From Tyto alba (taxonomy: Eukaryota; Chordata; Aves; Strigiformes; Tytonidae): DNA of 64,000 nucleotides. This document shows, in pieces, positions 38,201 through 48,600 of the stretch. Under the pieces are notes generated by a model that saw nothing but the letters and a program-made list of their open reading frames with translations, made no database searches and was not told the DNA's origin. The position numbers and the translations under genes are program-made. Positions within the stretch are counted from its first letter, which is position 1; every line of letters starts with the position of its first letter. The DNA lies in NCBI RefSeq assembly GCF_018691265.1, contig NW_024881329.1, positions 2,976,001 through 3,040,000 on the forward strand, read 5' to 3'.

Positions 38201-41200
38201 TCCAAATCAACCTGAACATTGCTGTAAGAAGGGAGGCTCTTACGAGAAAGAGGAGTTTTAAGTTATCTATTCCCACACCCATCCTGGACTACGTGCACAT
38301 ATAAACCATACTATACTTTATCAGAAGTCATTACACAATGACATCAAAACTCCTTAGCCCACATCATTCCTCTTTCCTGACACCATACCGCTGATTAATA
38401 ATCAACTATCCCAGAGGGACTTAGGTTCAGTGGAGACTTACAAGAAAACACACTGGCTACGAGGCCGCACGAGGAGCAGCCCCTGACAACGAGGCCAGCA
38501 GAAAAGCACACCTCTGCAAGGAAGCTAACAGTAATCAGCTGTTTCACAAAACCATGAACAGTTAATTAAATAATGCTTAAAAGTAGAATAATATTCCAAG
38601 TTTTCCTTTGCACGTTTTTTCCCTTTCCCCTTCTACCTCTCCCCAGAACCACCAACTTGTAGAAAACAAAACAACAAACAGAAAAACTGCATCCATTTTG
38701 TTTTCTTCCCCCTCCCTAACCATGAGCTAAATAATTACACAATTCATTACAAGAGAGGGGAAAAAAATGAGATTAACATATTTCAAAAACATCTGAAGTG
38801 AAACGAAAGCCATAATTAAACAACTGTGCTAAGGAACACAAATAACTTCATCTCGGCTATACTATGATTAATTTAGAGGGGAGATGACACTTTTCTAATG
38901 GCATTTTAATCTTATTTAATCATTACAAGTGTGTAGTCTTGGTCCCATCCCTGAAGTGTTAAACACAGTTTACTAACCCATGTGATGAAAGGTACAAACA
39001 TCTCCAGAGTTCTTCAAAGCTGAATCACTAATAATTTTAAAGAGTAATAAACCTAACAGTAGCTTTCATAAAAAATTAATTAGAGCACATCTGTTGCTTT
39101 TGTTTTTTTTTCCCCCCCTTTCTGGTTCAGCTGTCTCTCCCCATGCTCTTTTAAACTCCTCTCAGGTTCTCAGGGCTACTGCTTCTTCTCATGAAGCCTT
39201 TTTGCTTCCTCACACTTCCCGCCCTGTTTCCTCCCCAAGCTGATTTTTCCTTTGGCAGCTGTTATTACTAATGTGTGACACAGACACTATTTGGCACCCA
39301 GCAGCTAGGAGGACTTGGACCTACGAACTAATGAAAACAACTTTCATGTTAAAAGCTTCAAGAGAGTGAGTTCGTTATAAGGACATACAACTCACGTAAA
39401 TAACGTACAACAAATTTGCTATGAGCGAAAATCGTACTGATTAAGTAGCGTACTGGAACAACCGAGTTTTCTAATTCACAACCAGGAGAGAGACAGAAAT
39501 GGAGGGAAATTTAGAGAGAAGACAGGCACTCTATCCCTTGTCCATTGTGAATTTCTAAAAGTCCCTGACAGCTTGCAGAGGGCTGGGAGGGAACGGTAAT
39601 GATGAGGGTTCCCAGCTATGCCTGAGAAAAAAAAGCCTAAAATGTAGTAGGCTGTTTGTAACGCCAGGCTACGCACAAGCAAGATACCCTCTGATCGCAT
39701 CACTGAGCCATTTGTAGGCCTGATCAACAGAAGTAAAATATTTCATCCAAAGTGTAGTATTGATCACCTTCTACATAAACTCCAGAAAACTCAACCAGCG
39801 GTGTTTCTGGTGGCCAGGCTTAAAAGTGGTATTCGATACCCTTTGTCCTACACTGACCTCTGAAATAAATGGCAAACCATTACAGCAATGTGGGATTCAT
39901 CTCCTTTAACTTCATGTGACTACAACCAACATATGAGCTAACAAGTGAACTGGTCACTCTGTATCAGGCTGGCATTGCACCTCTGCATTCACCACATTTT
40001 TAAGCTCCCTGTTCTTCTCTGCTAACAATAAAGCGGACAAAGCTCAGCTGTGGCTGCCCATGTTCAAAGAAACCCCGCCACAGCTGCCACCAGCAAGCTA
40101 CCATTTTTGGCCTAAACCAGGTCCCATGCTGTTCCTTCTTTCACCACCACTGGGCTCCCGCTTTTATAAACACTAATACCCAATTTCTGCAATAAGGAAA
40201 CTTTGATTTGACTTAGTATTTACCTAGGCTCCTAGTTAGTACCTGTGCTCTTATGCTGCATGAGCTCTTTGCAGAATAGGATAAGTTTATGTTTTACAGA
40301 ACAAAAGCTGAAGAAAAGCAAGATGAAGCAACACACATAAGGTCAGATAAGGCACCTGAAGTGTATTCAAGAAAAGAAATAAGAGAACCAGTCTGGCATC
40401 TTAAAGTTTTGGTGACTTCACGTTTCTCTTTAACTGGGTGCAAAAGGAGACAAGCCAGAATGACAAGATATATTAAAAAAACCTCTACTACAAAAGAGTA
40501 ATCACTCCCATCTAGTAACAGCTTAGCAAAATAAAGTTATGCTATTAATTCCTGAGTGCAAAATATTTCACATATGACAACAACTTTTTCCTGCTTTCAC
40601 AACAGTATTATAGCATCTACAGAAAACAAACCCCGGGGAGAAAAAGCAAATAAAATTATGCACAATTTCTGCACGTATGCCGGTTGGAGGAGAAGGGACA
40701 AGGTTATGTTATACTTTTTCAAAAGCATGCACAGAACAAGTCATAAAATTCTGTGTTGCACTGCTAAGTCACAGGAAGTTACCTACGCTTTTAAAATAAA
40801 CTGCCATAGATGCTGAACAAAAGGTTTGGCAATTCTTCCCTACAGAGGCACCCATCTATTTACATCTGGGAGTGCTGCCAATAGAACAGCTACCAAAAAC
40901 TTCAAAAGGTTCACAGCATGAATAGCAAGCTGCTGGCCAAAGGGTTTTATGATATGACCAGCTGTGTAACACCATATTAAATTATAGACACACCACCCCC
41001 AAAAAATGCAAAGAAGGGACGTTAAACTTGCTAAAAAGCTGAAAAAACGAATTCCTTAAACTAATGTTTTCTACAGGAAAGTATTTTCTAACAGGGGAAA
41101 GAAAAACAAAACAAAACAAAAACCCCACCGAGAAGTTCTGCAGTACTTTCAGAGCAACAATAAGCAGTTCTCACCGAGCCTACTTTTAAGCCCAGTGAAC

Positions 41201-42194
41201 TTCTCTAGTTTAAGTCGCAGCCAGAGCTCAGCCGCTTCGCAATCAGAACGCTCTTGCTTTAATAAATGGCTCCCCTAAACTCGCTTGGAGAAGGGAGACA
41301 TGAGTCAACAGGGGAAGAGAAGGATAATGTTTCTGTTGACAAACATTTAACAATTGGCAACAGATAGCAGGAAACAGGGACAAACGAAAGCTTGCCAAAT
41401 AAAGTTACTCTGGAGGAACAAGGCTACATTTTGGAGCAGCACCACCATTCTTCATAGATCCCAGAAAAATATCTGGACACGCGCAACCAAAATAAAAAGC
41501 CGTGATTGTTGAAGAACAAGGCTGCTAATCCTAATATTTGTGGTGACGTTTTTTCCCTGCAAACCAGAACGGGTCAGAACTCCTCCGAATCAAATTACTG
41601 CACGTCCTTTGCCAAAGAGTCTGGTTTTGGTCTCAGTAGTCATACACGTCTGTGTTCACACAAGCCCTTCTGAGCTACATGAGCAATTTTTTCCCCTCAT
41701 CTTACGACATTTCTGTCGAAAACATGCCAAAGCACATGTAGCGCCTTGGTCGGACTCCTTATTCAGGAAAGCCAGGACCCTTGCTGCTTGCTCAGGCCCT
41801 GGAACTTTCGTTCTCGGGGAGCGCAAACTTAAGTTGACCGCCGCGTTCTGGGGGGGACAAACGTTTCCATCCAAGCAGGTAACTGCCGTTCCAACTTCCA
41901 CCCTCCCGGGTTGCCCCACGGGCTCCAGAGGAGCCAAAGCAGCCCGCCCGCCTCCCTCCTGCCGCCGACACGACAGGCGCTGAGCAGAACAAGCCGCTCG
42001 GGCCAGCTTTCCGACCTGCGCCCCAGCTCCCTCCTCTCTCGGGGCCGCGCACGCCGCGGGGGGACCCCACGGGACCGTCCTTACCGCAGCACTTTGCCCA
42101 CCGCCTGCAGGACCATTTTGCAGCTTAATCCGGGTTTGGGACTCTGGGCGAGGACGGGCCGTTCGCCGGGGAGGCTGCAGTGATCCCCCACCAT
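10923..42194 (-). CDS. MOB2: MOB2, MOB kinase activator 2 (five coding exons, joined)
   Basis: MOB2 is a small Mob/phocein-family adaptor. It binds the N-terminal regulatory domain of the NDR kinases STK38/STK38L in cytoplasm and nucleus and competes there with the activator MOB1. It has also been linked to DNA-damage signalling. Five exons join in consistent phase to 241 codons counted from the ATG at 42116; mammalian MOB2 is about 237. Seen in the product: a basic Lys-rich start, the DLNEWLASN block at 56-64, [19 protein letters not shown] at 65-83, zinc ligands C83 and C88 (CTGESC) and H162 and H167 (AHIYSSH), the [18 protein letters not shown] block at 167-184, MDDLTEVLC at 205-213, a Ser/Gly/Asn-rich linker at 214-233 and the tail AQNHVKER. 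No frameshift or stop is seen. An in-frame ATG at 42194 would add 26 residues; both starts have A at -3 and G at +4. Identification as MOB2 rather than MOB1, MOB3 or MOB4 rests on the DLNEWLASN block and the C-terminal tail. Confidence 0.97.
11237..12765 (-). other. MOB2 intron 4
   Basis: A 1.5-kb intron with donor G|GTATGT after exon 4 and acceptor TTTCAG|GC before exon 5. It is phase 1 (one base of the codon upstream). I see no gene, repeat family or RNA gene inside; open frames on the plus strand have no recognisable features. Confidence 0.9.
12766..12890 (-). CDS. MOB2: MOB2 coding exon 4
   Basis: A 125-nt exon after the acceptor CTCTCCACAG, ending at TACG|GTATGT. The first base completes a threonine codon (AC|A). 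It encodes Q97-Y137, beginning [19 protein letters not shown], which is almost unchanged across vertebrate MOB2. The following segment [20 protein letters not shown] matches the helix and loop that lead into the second zinc-ligand region. Both junction phases fit the neighbouring exons. Confidence 0.97.
13720..13739. repeat. T20 homopolymer
   Basis: A run of 20 T on the plus strand within MOB2 intron 3. No flanking target-site duplication or retroposed body is visible. Confidence 0.9.
15365..15560. promoter_or_regulatory. Small GC-rich, CpG-bearing islet inside MOB2 intron 3
   Basis: About 200 bp of sharply raised GC content with many CpG and GC-box-like elements (CCGCCCCCCGC, GGGGCCGGGCAGCGGGCGGG), set in AT-rich intron. 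It could be an intragenic enhancer, an alternative promoter or a non-coding exon. A donor-like CAG|GTAAAG occurs at its plus-strand edge near 15557. Function is not shown by the sequence. Confidence 0.4.
19406..19499 (-). CDS. MOB2: MOB2 coding exon 3 (first zinc ligands)
   Basis: A 94-nt exon after the acceptor TTTATTTTTCAG, ending AAT AC|GTAAGT. It starts CA, completing the threonine codon begun in exon 2, and encodes T66-N95. The block contains [18 protein letters not shown] and [14 protein letters not shown]83 and C88 are the two cysteine zinc ligands of the Mob fold. Mammals have GETC where this gene has GESC, a conservative change next to the second ligand. Confidence 0.97.
19500..20705 (-). 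other. MOB2 intron 2
   Basis: A 1.2-kb intron with donor AACA|GTGAGT and acceptor TTTTTCAG. It contains a perfect inverted repeat at 20295-20316 (10-bp arms, 2-nt loop). No other structured element or gene is seen. Confidence 0.9.
20295..20316. repeat. Perfect 10-bp inverted repeat with a 2-nt loop
   Basis: The arms ACTTCTGCCT and AGGCAGAAGT are exact reverse complements separated by TT. It is too short and too tightly looped for a microRNA precursor and is probably incidental. Confidence 0.7.
20706..20866 (-). CDS. MOB2: MOB2 coding exon 2
   Basis: A 161-nt exon after a pyrimidine-rich acceptor (CTTGCAG|GAAG), ending AGC AAC A|GTGAGT. Its first base completes the arginine codon CG|G begun in exon 1, and it encodes K12-N64. 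The product starts [10 protein letters not shown], a Lys-rich segment shared with mammalian MOB2. It continues through [20 protein letters not shown] to [14 protein letters not shown], the N-terminal part of the Mob fold that contacts the NDR N-terminal domain in known complexes of the family. Confidence 0.97.
23616..23652 (+). repeat. G-rich tract with a run of 11 G
   Basis: The plus strand reads TTTTGGGGTTTGG, then GGGGG and a G11 run ending near 23650. It meets a loose quadruplex pattern on the strand opposite MOB2 transcription. Confidence 0.6.
29487..29905 (+). mobile_element. CR1 LINE fragment (3' end), decayed
   Basis: This stretch matches the 3' portion of avian CR1 elements. It has AAGGGTCTGGAGCACAAGTC, the TTTAGTCTGGAGAAGAGGAA and CTCTCTACAACT segments, CACTGGAACAGGCTGCCCAG, and the typical end GTTGGACTCGGATGATCTC followed by CTTTTTCCAACC and GATTCT. 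It is on the plus strand, antisense to MOB2, and 5' truncated as most CR1 copies are. Internal small deletions and stops show it is long inactive. An open frame at 29657-29866 is a remnant of the reverse-transcriptase C-terminal region ([14 protein letters not shown]). Confidence 0.93.
32464..32477 (+). promoter_or_regulatory. Candidate CTCF site
   Basis: CTACCAGGGGGCAG differs at one position from the CTCF core consensus CCASYAGRKGGCRS. It lies in MOB2 intron 1. Single-site matches are common by chance, so occupancy is unproven. Confidence 0.35.
42085..42116 (-). CDS. MOB2: MOB2 coding exon 1 (shorter start)
   Basis: Ten codons plus two bases (ATG to CG|GTAAGG) encode [10 protein letters not shown] and the first two bases of R11. 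The donor is strong and the phase matches exon 2. The ATG context is AAAATGG, with A at -3 and G at +4. This N-terminus differs from the MDWLMG form known for mammalian MOB2, so it represents an alternative-first-exon isoform. An in-frame upstream ATG at 42194 could lengthen the exon to 42085-42194 and add 26 residues ([10 protein letters not shown] through GLSCK). Confidence 0.88.
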
Positions 42195-42267
42195 GGTACA
42201 GCGCGGAGCGGCGGGCACGGCGCGGCGCGGCACGGCCCGGCCCGGGCGCGCCGCCGCTCCTCCCCCC

Positions 42268-42373
42268 GCCAATGGGCGGCGGCGCTGAGGGGAAGCCCCG
42301 CCCCCTCCCTCCGCGGCAGCCAATGGGCGGCGGCGCTGGGAGGGGGAGGCCCCGCCCCCGCCCTCCGCGGCCC
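42268..42373. repeat. Tandem CCAAT/GC-box promoter cassette, two copies
   Basis: A unit of about 51 bp is present twice. Each copy carries GCCAATGGGCGGCGGCGCTG, then an AGGCCCCGCCCC-like stretch and CTCCGCGG. The CCAAT boxes start at 42269 and 42320. The second copy is a few bases longer. Each copy places an NF-Y motif directly against an Sp1/KLF motif. Confidence 0.8.
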
Positions 42374-42600
42374 TTCCAGGCCGGAGCCGGCCCCCCGCAC
42401 CCCCACGGCCAGAAAAATGCTGCGTGGGGGCTGGTGCAGGGAGGGGGAGAGCCCCCAGCACAGCAGCGCCGCCCGAGGGGAGCACCGCCATCAGTAACGA
42501 CAGCCTCTGCCCCTGCTCCGGGCAGCCAAAAAGCCAGGGAGAGGGGCTAGGGCGGCGATGGGGCGGGACAGGGAGCGGGGAACGGTCAAGGCTTTTGGTG

Positions 42601-45600
42601 AGCAAGGCTTTGCGCTGCGCTCTGGGGGCTCTGGGACTGCCCCCAGAGCAGAGCTGGACACACTCTGCCACGAAACACTTTTACACGGCCCGTGTCAGCC
42701 CAGCACTGACAGCAAGACCTTTATCAGAGGGGTTCAAACAGAAGAAGAGTAAAACCACAAACGTCAAGAGCCACCGGGGCGTTAGGACCAGAGGTGAGAG
42801 CAGGCACGCAGCTCACGGTCCTCAGAGGACGCAGCGACCCCCAAACACGAGGTCCGTTGTGACACATCAGCAGTTTTACACGGAGAAACCACTTTGCCAG
42901 GAGTTTTCTTAACGGACCTTACAAAGGCTCTCTATCCAGCTCCTCGGCCACGCCACATCACCTCCGCTCCACACACACCTTCTGGGCAGGGACCTGTGCC
43001 CACGGCTTCCTGATGTACCATTTAGAGTCGAATCATAACAAAAAATGTGCCATAACATGACTTCTTACACAAAGCCCAGCCGACATCACTTATTCCGACG
43101 TGCTAAAACCTGACCCATGACATCTGGGAGAAAACGGCCCTTTTGCCATTTTATGCAGATGTGCAACGCCAGCTGCAGTCGGAAGGGGCAGTGCCCCAGA
43201 GAGCTACAAGCCAAGCACTCCAGTCCATTTACTAAACAGGCACCTTCCCCTGTAAACAGAAGGCCAACAGGCTTTTTGAATTAAACCTAGCACAAATCCT
43301 GCCACTGCTGCCATCCCTAGCCCGGCATTACTTGGTCAAAGCAAGTGGGAAGGTGGTTGCTGTTTGCACAAACTTAAGAAGCTACAGCCACACGATACAG
43401 CTCGCAGGAATAATGCGCTGCTGCTGCTCAGCCCCAGAGACCCTACCCAGGCAGCAGGCTTTGCCAGTTCCGCACCGCCTTTTAATTGCACGTCCAAGTT
43501 AGGCCTCCACCCCCTTGTGAAGCAGGAGGTATTTTTATTCCCACTCTCCAAGCAATCTACTTAAGACAATGTTTTAATGACTTCACTGATAGCACACAGG
43601 AAGCCTGCAGCTGAACACGGCTCAGCTTTCCACCCTGCGGCCCGGCGCTTCGTACAGAAGATTATCCAGCCCTTGAAAAATCTGATGGCCGCTCAACCTT
43701 TTCCCCCAGTAACAACTATTTGTCACAGCAACATTAAAAAGCAACAGTCCTGGCAAAGACAGGAAGGACACATGTCAGGAAGAGGGCAGTTGCCCTCGCT
43801 TCCTTCACCAGTGAAATCCGCACAGAGAGAATTTTGTTTGCTAAAAAAAATCACCCTAAAAAAACCAAGTCTGTGATATAAAGCAGCTTAAGTTTTATTC
43901 AAAGTCTGTCTATCCAAAGTAAATTAAGGAAAAATCCAGAGGTCAAACCAAAATAAATACAGCTCTGTGGTGTTACAGTTGTATTAGGAGAGCTGGCCTC
44001 TCCGTGACTCTGGCAGCTAAACATTCGCTTTTCAGAGATGGAGCTTCAATGATCTCACACAGGTTAGGAACTGATGCTCTGCTGTTAAAATTGATAGATC
44101 AACTGAAATAAAAATTTTAAACCTGATATCTTTTTTACTTTGACCTAGATAAATGACCCACTTCTCTGTTCCCTTAGCTTCTGTACCAAACCAGCACTTC
44201 CCTTTCCTCAACCACACAGTACCCTTTCCAACCTTTCCTCCACCTACCAGTTTTCCTCCATTCAAGAAGTATCCCCTTTTTGGATCAACTGCATGCTATA
44301 GTTTACCTGTAGTACTGGATTTTATGCAAGTTGTGGGAAAACCCAGCATCTCAAAGCCAATTTTAAATGCTCCAAGATAATAAAAACAGAGCAAGGTTAT
44401 TATAGGAAGTATAACTTAAGCACACATACTTTATTTATATGGCATCAACACAAGTAATCTAAAACACATGTGCAGTATGGATTCTCACACTTTAACAAGA
44501 TTTAGAGCACATGTGCAGATACAAATGGGTTTACTTGAAAGCTACTGCATCCAGAAAGAGCAGTAGTCAAACTAAAGACAACGTATTCATTTGAACACAA
44601 TTACTGGTCTGATCTCTACGTATGCATATTCTGAAGGACGCATATCTGCACTTCCTCAAGGGTGTGTCTTACAGCTCTCCAATAACCTGCACGCTTACAT
44701 CCATCGGTAGCTTTTCACTTGCTTCCTCAGCATCCTCTGCGTGTTGGATCTGATCTCAGCACAAGTGTGCTTCAGCAGTGGCAAAGTGCTTCCAGCATAT
44801 TCCTTACCCACCAGCCAGGCTTGAGAGATGACAGAGTTCTGTATCAAAAATCACCACTAAACCATTACCAGGAGTATCTGTGAATGGACCTATGAACAGC
44901 TTTGACTTGGATCGGGTCCTAAAGGCACGTCAGCAAAACAGTAACATCACCAGCGGCTCAGAGCAAGGGCACAAAGCAGGACACTGGGAGAAGGGGAGCC
45001 CCATTTCCCACCACTTACACGTGACTTATGAGCTCTGATGGAAAGTCCTCTACCTTGATTCCAACTACCAAGCTAAGGAATGGTATTTATAAATTTTATG
45101 AATAATGCTTTGTATTTATAATGATGTTATAAGCAGCAGTTAACCATTACATACTTATTTGCCCCTTTTATGGTTCCATAAAAATTAAGTGTAAAGCAGC
45201 CACCACAGGGATGTATACTAGCACCCAGAGGTTTGACAAAAAGCAAGCCATATCAACCCAGACAAGCAAACAATGTCGGGGGGGCAGGAATCATAACCAT
45301 TATTTTGATTATGGTACAATTCAGTATTTATAGGTAGAGAAACAAGGCCTTGTAACAGCAGATTGTAAGGTTCTGTTTTAAATGAAACTGAAGTTTATTG
45401 TGTGCCCCTGCCTGACACGACGTTTCAATTTTGCTAGGTAATTAGCCCTTTTGCTTGATTCCTGTCCTGCTACCACCTAGCAAAGCACCCTTTCCAGTTA
45501 CCTCCCAGTGCATCCCCAGGTCTCTGGAACCACTCAAAATCAGCAATGAAAACATTTCATCCTTTACCTTGCCTCTAAGTGGTATTTATACTGAGATTAC

Positions 45601-48600
45601 ATTTGCTTTCCATTTTGTCATCCTCACACAGCAGCAAAGATGGCACGAGAAGCTCTGCTCCAAATAGACAGTAAAGGCACGGATTTCTGGGCAGAAGACA
45701 GGCTGAAGTCAAAGTTGTTTCAGTCTCAAAAAGTATTTTGGAGGTGGTCATAGGGAAGGGGGGAATAAAATATTTCAAGAGTATACTTTCAGCTCCACTC
45801 TTGAGATAACAGCAGGAGAAATCAGTCTTCCTGACCACACAGAGTGTTGCCATACAAGCCTTATCAACAGTGGCCACACACATTGCAAAAAGTTGCGCAT
45901 AAAAGACTGAGATTAAAAGCAGCACATCTATAAGTGACAAAGTGCCTATGTTTGCTGCTTTACTGCAAGCTCTGGTAACAAGAAGTCAGTGTGTCTATCC
46001 TGAAATCGCTACATTTGGCTTATCAGTACTGTGGGGGATTTTTTCTGCAACAGCCAGAGGGGAAAAATGGTACCTGATATTCTCACCTAACCCATAAGAT
46101 GAGAAACAATCAATCAATTGCAGCAAGAGCAGCAAAATACCTCAAAATAGCAGTAAAGCTCCACCAGGAACTCCACAACGAGTTTACATTACCACATTTT
46201 GGAAAGAATGTACAAAATGAAAAGAAACAAGGGTTCAACAAGTATCACTTTACTTCAAAAAATGAAGAAAAGGGAAAGTGAGTGCTGCTGTATGTACCAA
46301 ACAGAGAAATCATGATCTCAAATGTACTGTATTTCTGGCATGTGTGTAGGCACATCTGTTGTTCAGAAATCCCCTGAGATGTCAAGTTAAGCCAAATTCA
46401 TCAAGAAGTGTGTATGGATGAGTGCTGAAGAACACGAATGTGTTGAAAGAAGCAGCAATAGCAGTACCTCAGCAGGAGATACTCAACTCTACCAGCACTG
46501 AACAAGTACCCAAGAACTGTTAAGAAAGGATGGGATGGGTTACTCCCAGACTCTACATGGAGAAGTGATGTGAAATAGAGGACAGAGCTGTTTTTTTTAC
46601 CGCCTGCATTTTAGTCAGTCCTCCTGAGCCAGCCCACCTCAAGTGACAGAAGTCCCCTGCAAAACACACACTGGCAGGACACTTGTTTCCTAAGCATCTG
46701 TTCCAGTCACGGCTGTGGCAAGTAGATTCTGAGTCAATTAGTTGTCATGGAGTTGGAGAGAAACATCAGGTTCAGACCTGAGTTTGTAGCATCCCTGAAA
46801 ACTTAGCACTGTTATAAAAATAATTTCTGTTTTTAAAAGTTTTTATTCTGAATCACGGGCAAGTTCCAAGATAATTGCATTCTGCTTCAAGTTTCCCCTG
46901 CTTTCAAGTGAAAAGGTTCTTTGCTTTCTGTATGAAGATGTGGCATACCATTATATAGCACCCTATTTCAGTGACGGATGAAGCAGTCCCTTCTTCCTTA
47001 CCTTCTGTACCCTTCTTACATAGCTCATTCCAGAATAATAAAACATCACAATGACACAGCCTCAGGGAGGCAGAGAGTTTTCTTCTTTCTAGTTTGCAAA
47101 ACAATATGCTTGGCACTACTATATAAAGGAACAATAAATTGGAAAATATTTGCAAATAAACAGCTCAAATCTATCACCTCTATAAAACTGTCTCCCATAT
47201 AGACATTTGCAGGGCAAAATCCTAGCAATAGCTCCGGGTAACAGGCATCATCTATTTCAGAGACAATGAAATCCCTTTTTCTCTTTCAGTGGGGGAGGTG
47301 GAGAGAAGAAAACACAAACAAGTAAAGATGTGCCAGTGAAGCTAATGCATTTATCATTCCAAGTGCCCAAAAGGATGTCTTTCAACACCTACATGTCACA
47401 GATTAAGTCAGAGGAAGAAGTCTTATTAAGCAGAGTACCTGCTGATAGGCTGCATGGGGTGCTCACAGCCATACTGTAAAGATTGAGATGCTTAATTTAT
47501 AGCATTGCAGCTACTGTTAGTTCCTTCCTAGAGATAACACAAGTGAGAATTTTATCTTGCATTTTAGCATTTATTTTTTTTTCTTGCCCTAATTTTGAAG
47601 TTTCACTAGGCTGCACTCCAGGGAAGCATTAGTGAAATATGCATTTGATACAGAAAAGCTAAAATGAAAGACTCCTGTTCTCTTCCTTCTTTTCCTTCCA
47701 TCCCCCAAACATGCCAGACCTCAAGCTTCATATAAAGAGGTAAAATTTCTGAAACTTGGCTAAGAAGTTCTCCCCAGGGATTGTTTAACATATTTGGAGC
47801 TACTTGCTACATATATACAGAACTCTCCCTGTAAGTTTTACAACACGACTACTGTTTTCACAGACTTAGGTAAATATGGCACAGAAAACAAAGCCCTAAT
47901 TGCAAACTGGCACTAAAACTCTTGACTAAGGAGTCAAAGATGTAATCAGCACAGGAAAGGAGGGTATCTGTGTCAGCACTGTTATTGGTCAGGTCTATCT
48001 ATGCTCGGGTGGGAAAGGCATCGAAGGAAAAGGGGAGATGCTGGGAGTGACCTTGCAGAGGTTTCCCAGACAGATGGAGAGCCACGAAGGAAATACAAGT
48101 TTCCATCCTTCTTGGTGCTAAGAATGGCTTCATTTCGGTATAGCAAATGATTTTATCTGGTAATGTCACATTTAGACAACAGCACGCGGGAAAAACAATT
48201 CATGAAATAAGCGTGAAATTTATTCCAGGAGATTTTTCTCCAGGCATGCATTACAAAATATAACACACAGAGCTTACATTATGTAAGATTAAACAGTGGA
48301 AGCTATTCATTGTAATTCCTGGCACTTACAGAATGATTCCTTAGCTACTACTTCTAAAGCACAGGACCACAAAATCCAGAAGTCACAAAATTAACTTGGT
48401 TCACACCCAGACCAGTGCACGTTTGCATTCCACATCCAACTCAAAAGACACATGTTAATTTGATTTCTTAATACCTCGCAGGCCCAGCACAGATCAGAGA
48501 GACGGGAGGCCAATAACAGCTTCTGCCAAGTAAACAATGCCATAAACTACCTAACTTGAATTTGAACTATTTCGGGTTTTAGGAAAGAGATGAAAAAATT

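Larger units (their letters stand above)
20867..42084 (-). other. MOB2 intron 1 (21.2 kb)
   Basis: A large first intron with donor CG|GTAAGG and acceptor CTCTTGCAG. It is mostly AT-rich unique sequence with scattered homopolymers (A16 at 26190-26205, T15 near 33656, A15 at 36990-37004). It holds a G-rich tract at 23616-23652, one CR1 LINE remnant at about 29487-29905 and a CTCF-like site at 32464-32477. I found no nested coding gene. I also looked for, and did not find, an alternative first exon of the MDWLMG type known from mammalian MOB2. Confidence 0.85.
41780..42600 (-). promoter_or_regulatory. MOB2: MOB2 CpG-island promoter
   Basis: About 800 bp of very GC- and CpG-rich DNA surrounds MOB2 coding exon 1, in contrast to AT-rich flanks. 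It contains GC boxes, two inverted CCAAT boxes (42269-42273 and 42320-42324) and no TATA box. This fits a broad, TATA-less, constitutively active promoter. The transcription start probably lies between about 42180 and 42260, judging from usual CCAAT spacing, which is inference. CpG-island promoters often also fire in the opposite direction, but no plus-strand gene is evident. Confidence 0.85.

Noticed and set aside
42180..42671. Overlapping long frames on both strands in the MOB2 CpG island
   Set aside because: GC-rich CpG islands have few stop codons. Only the short part next to the exon 1 donor is supported by splicing and by homology of the joined protein.
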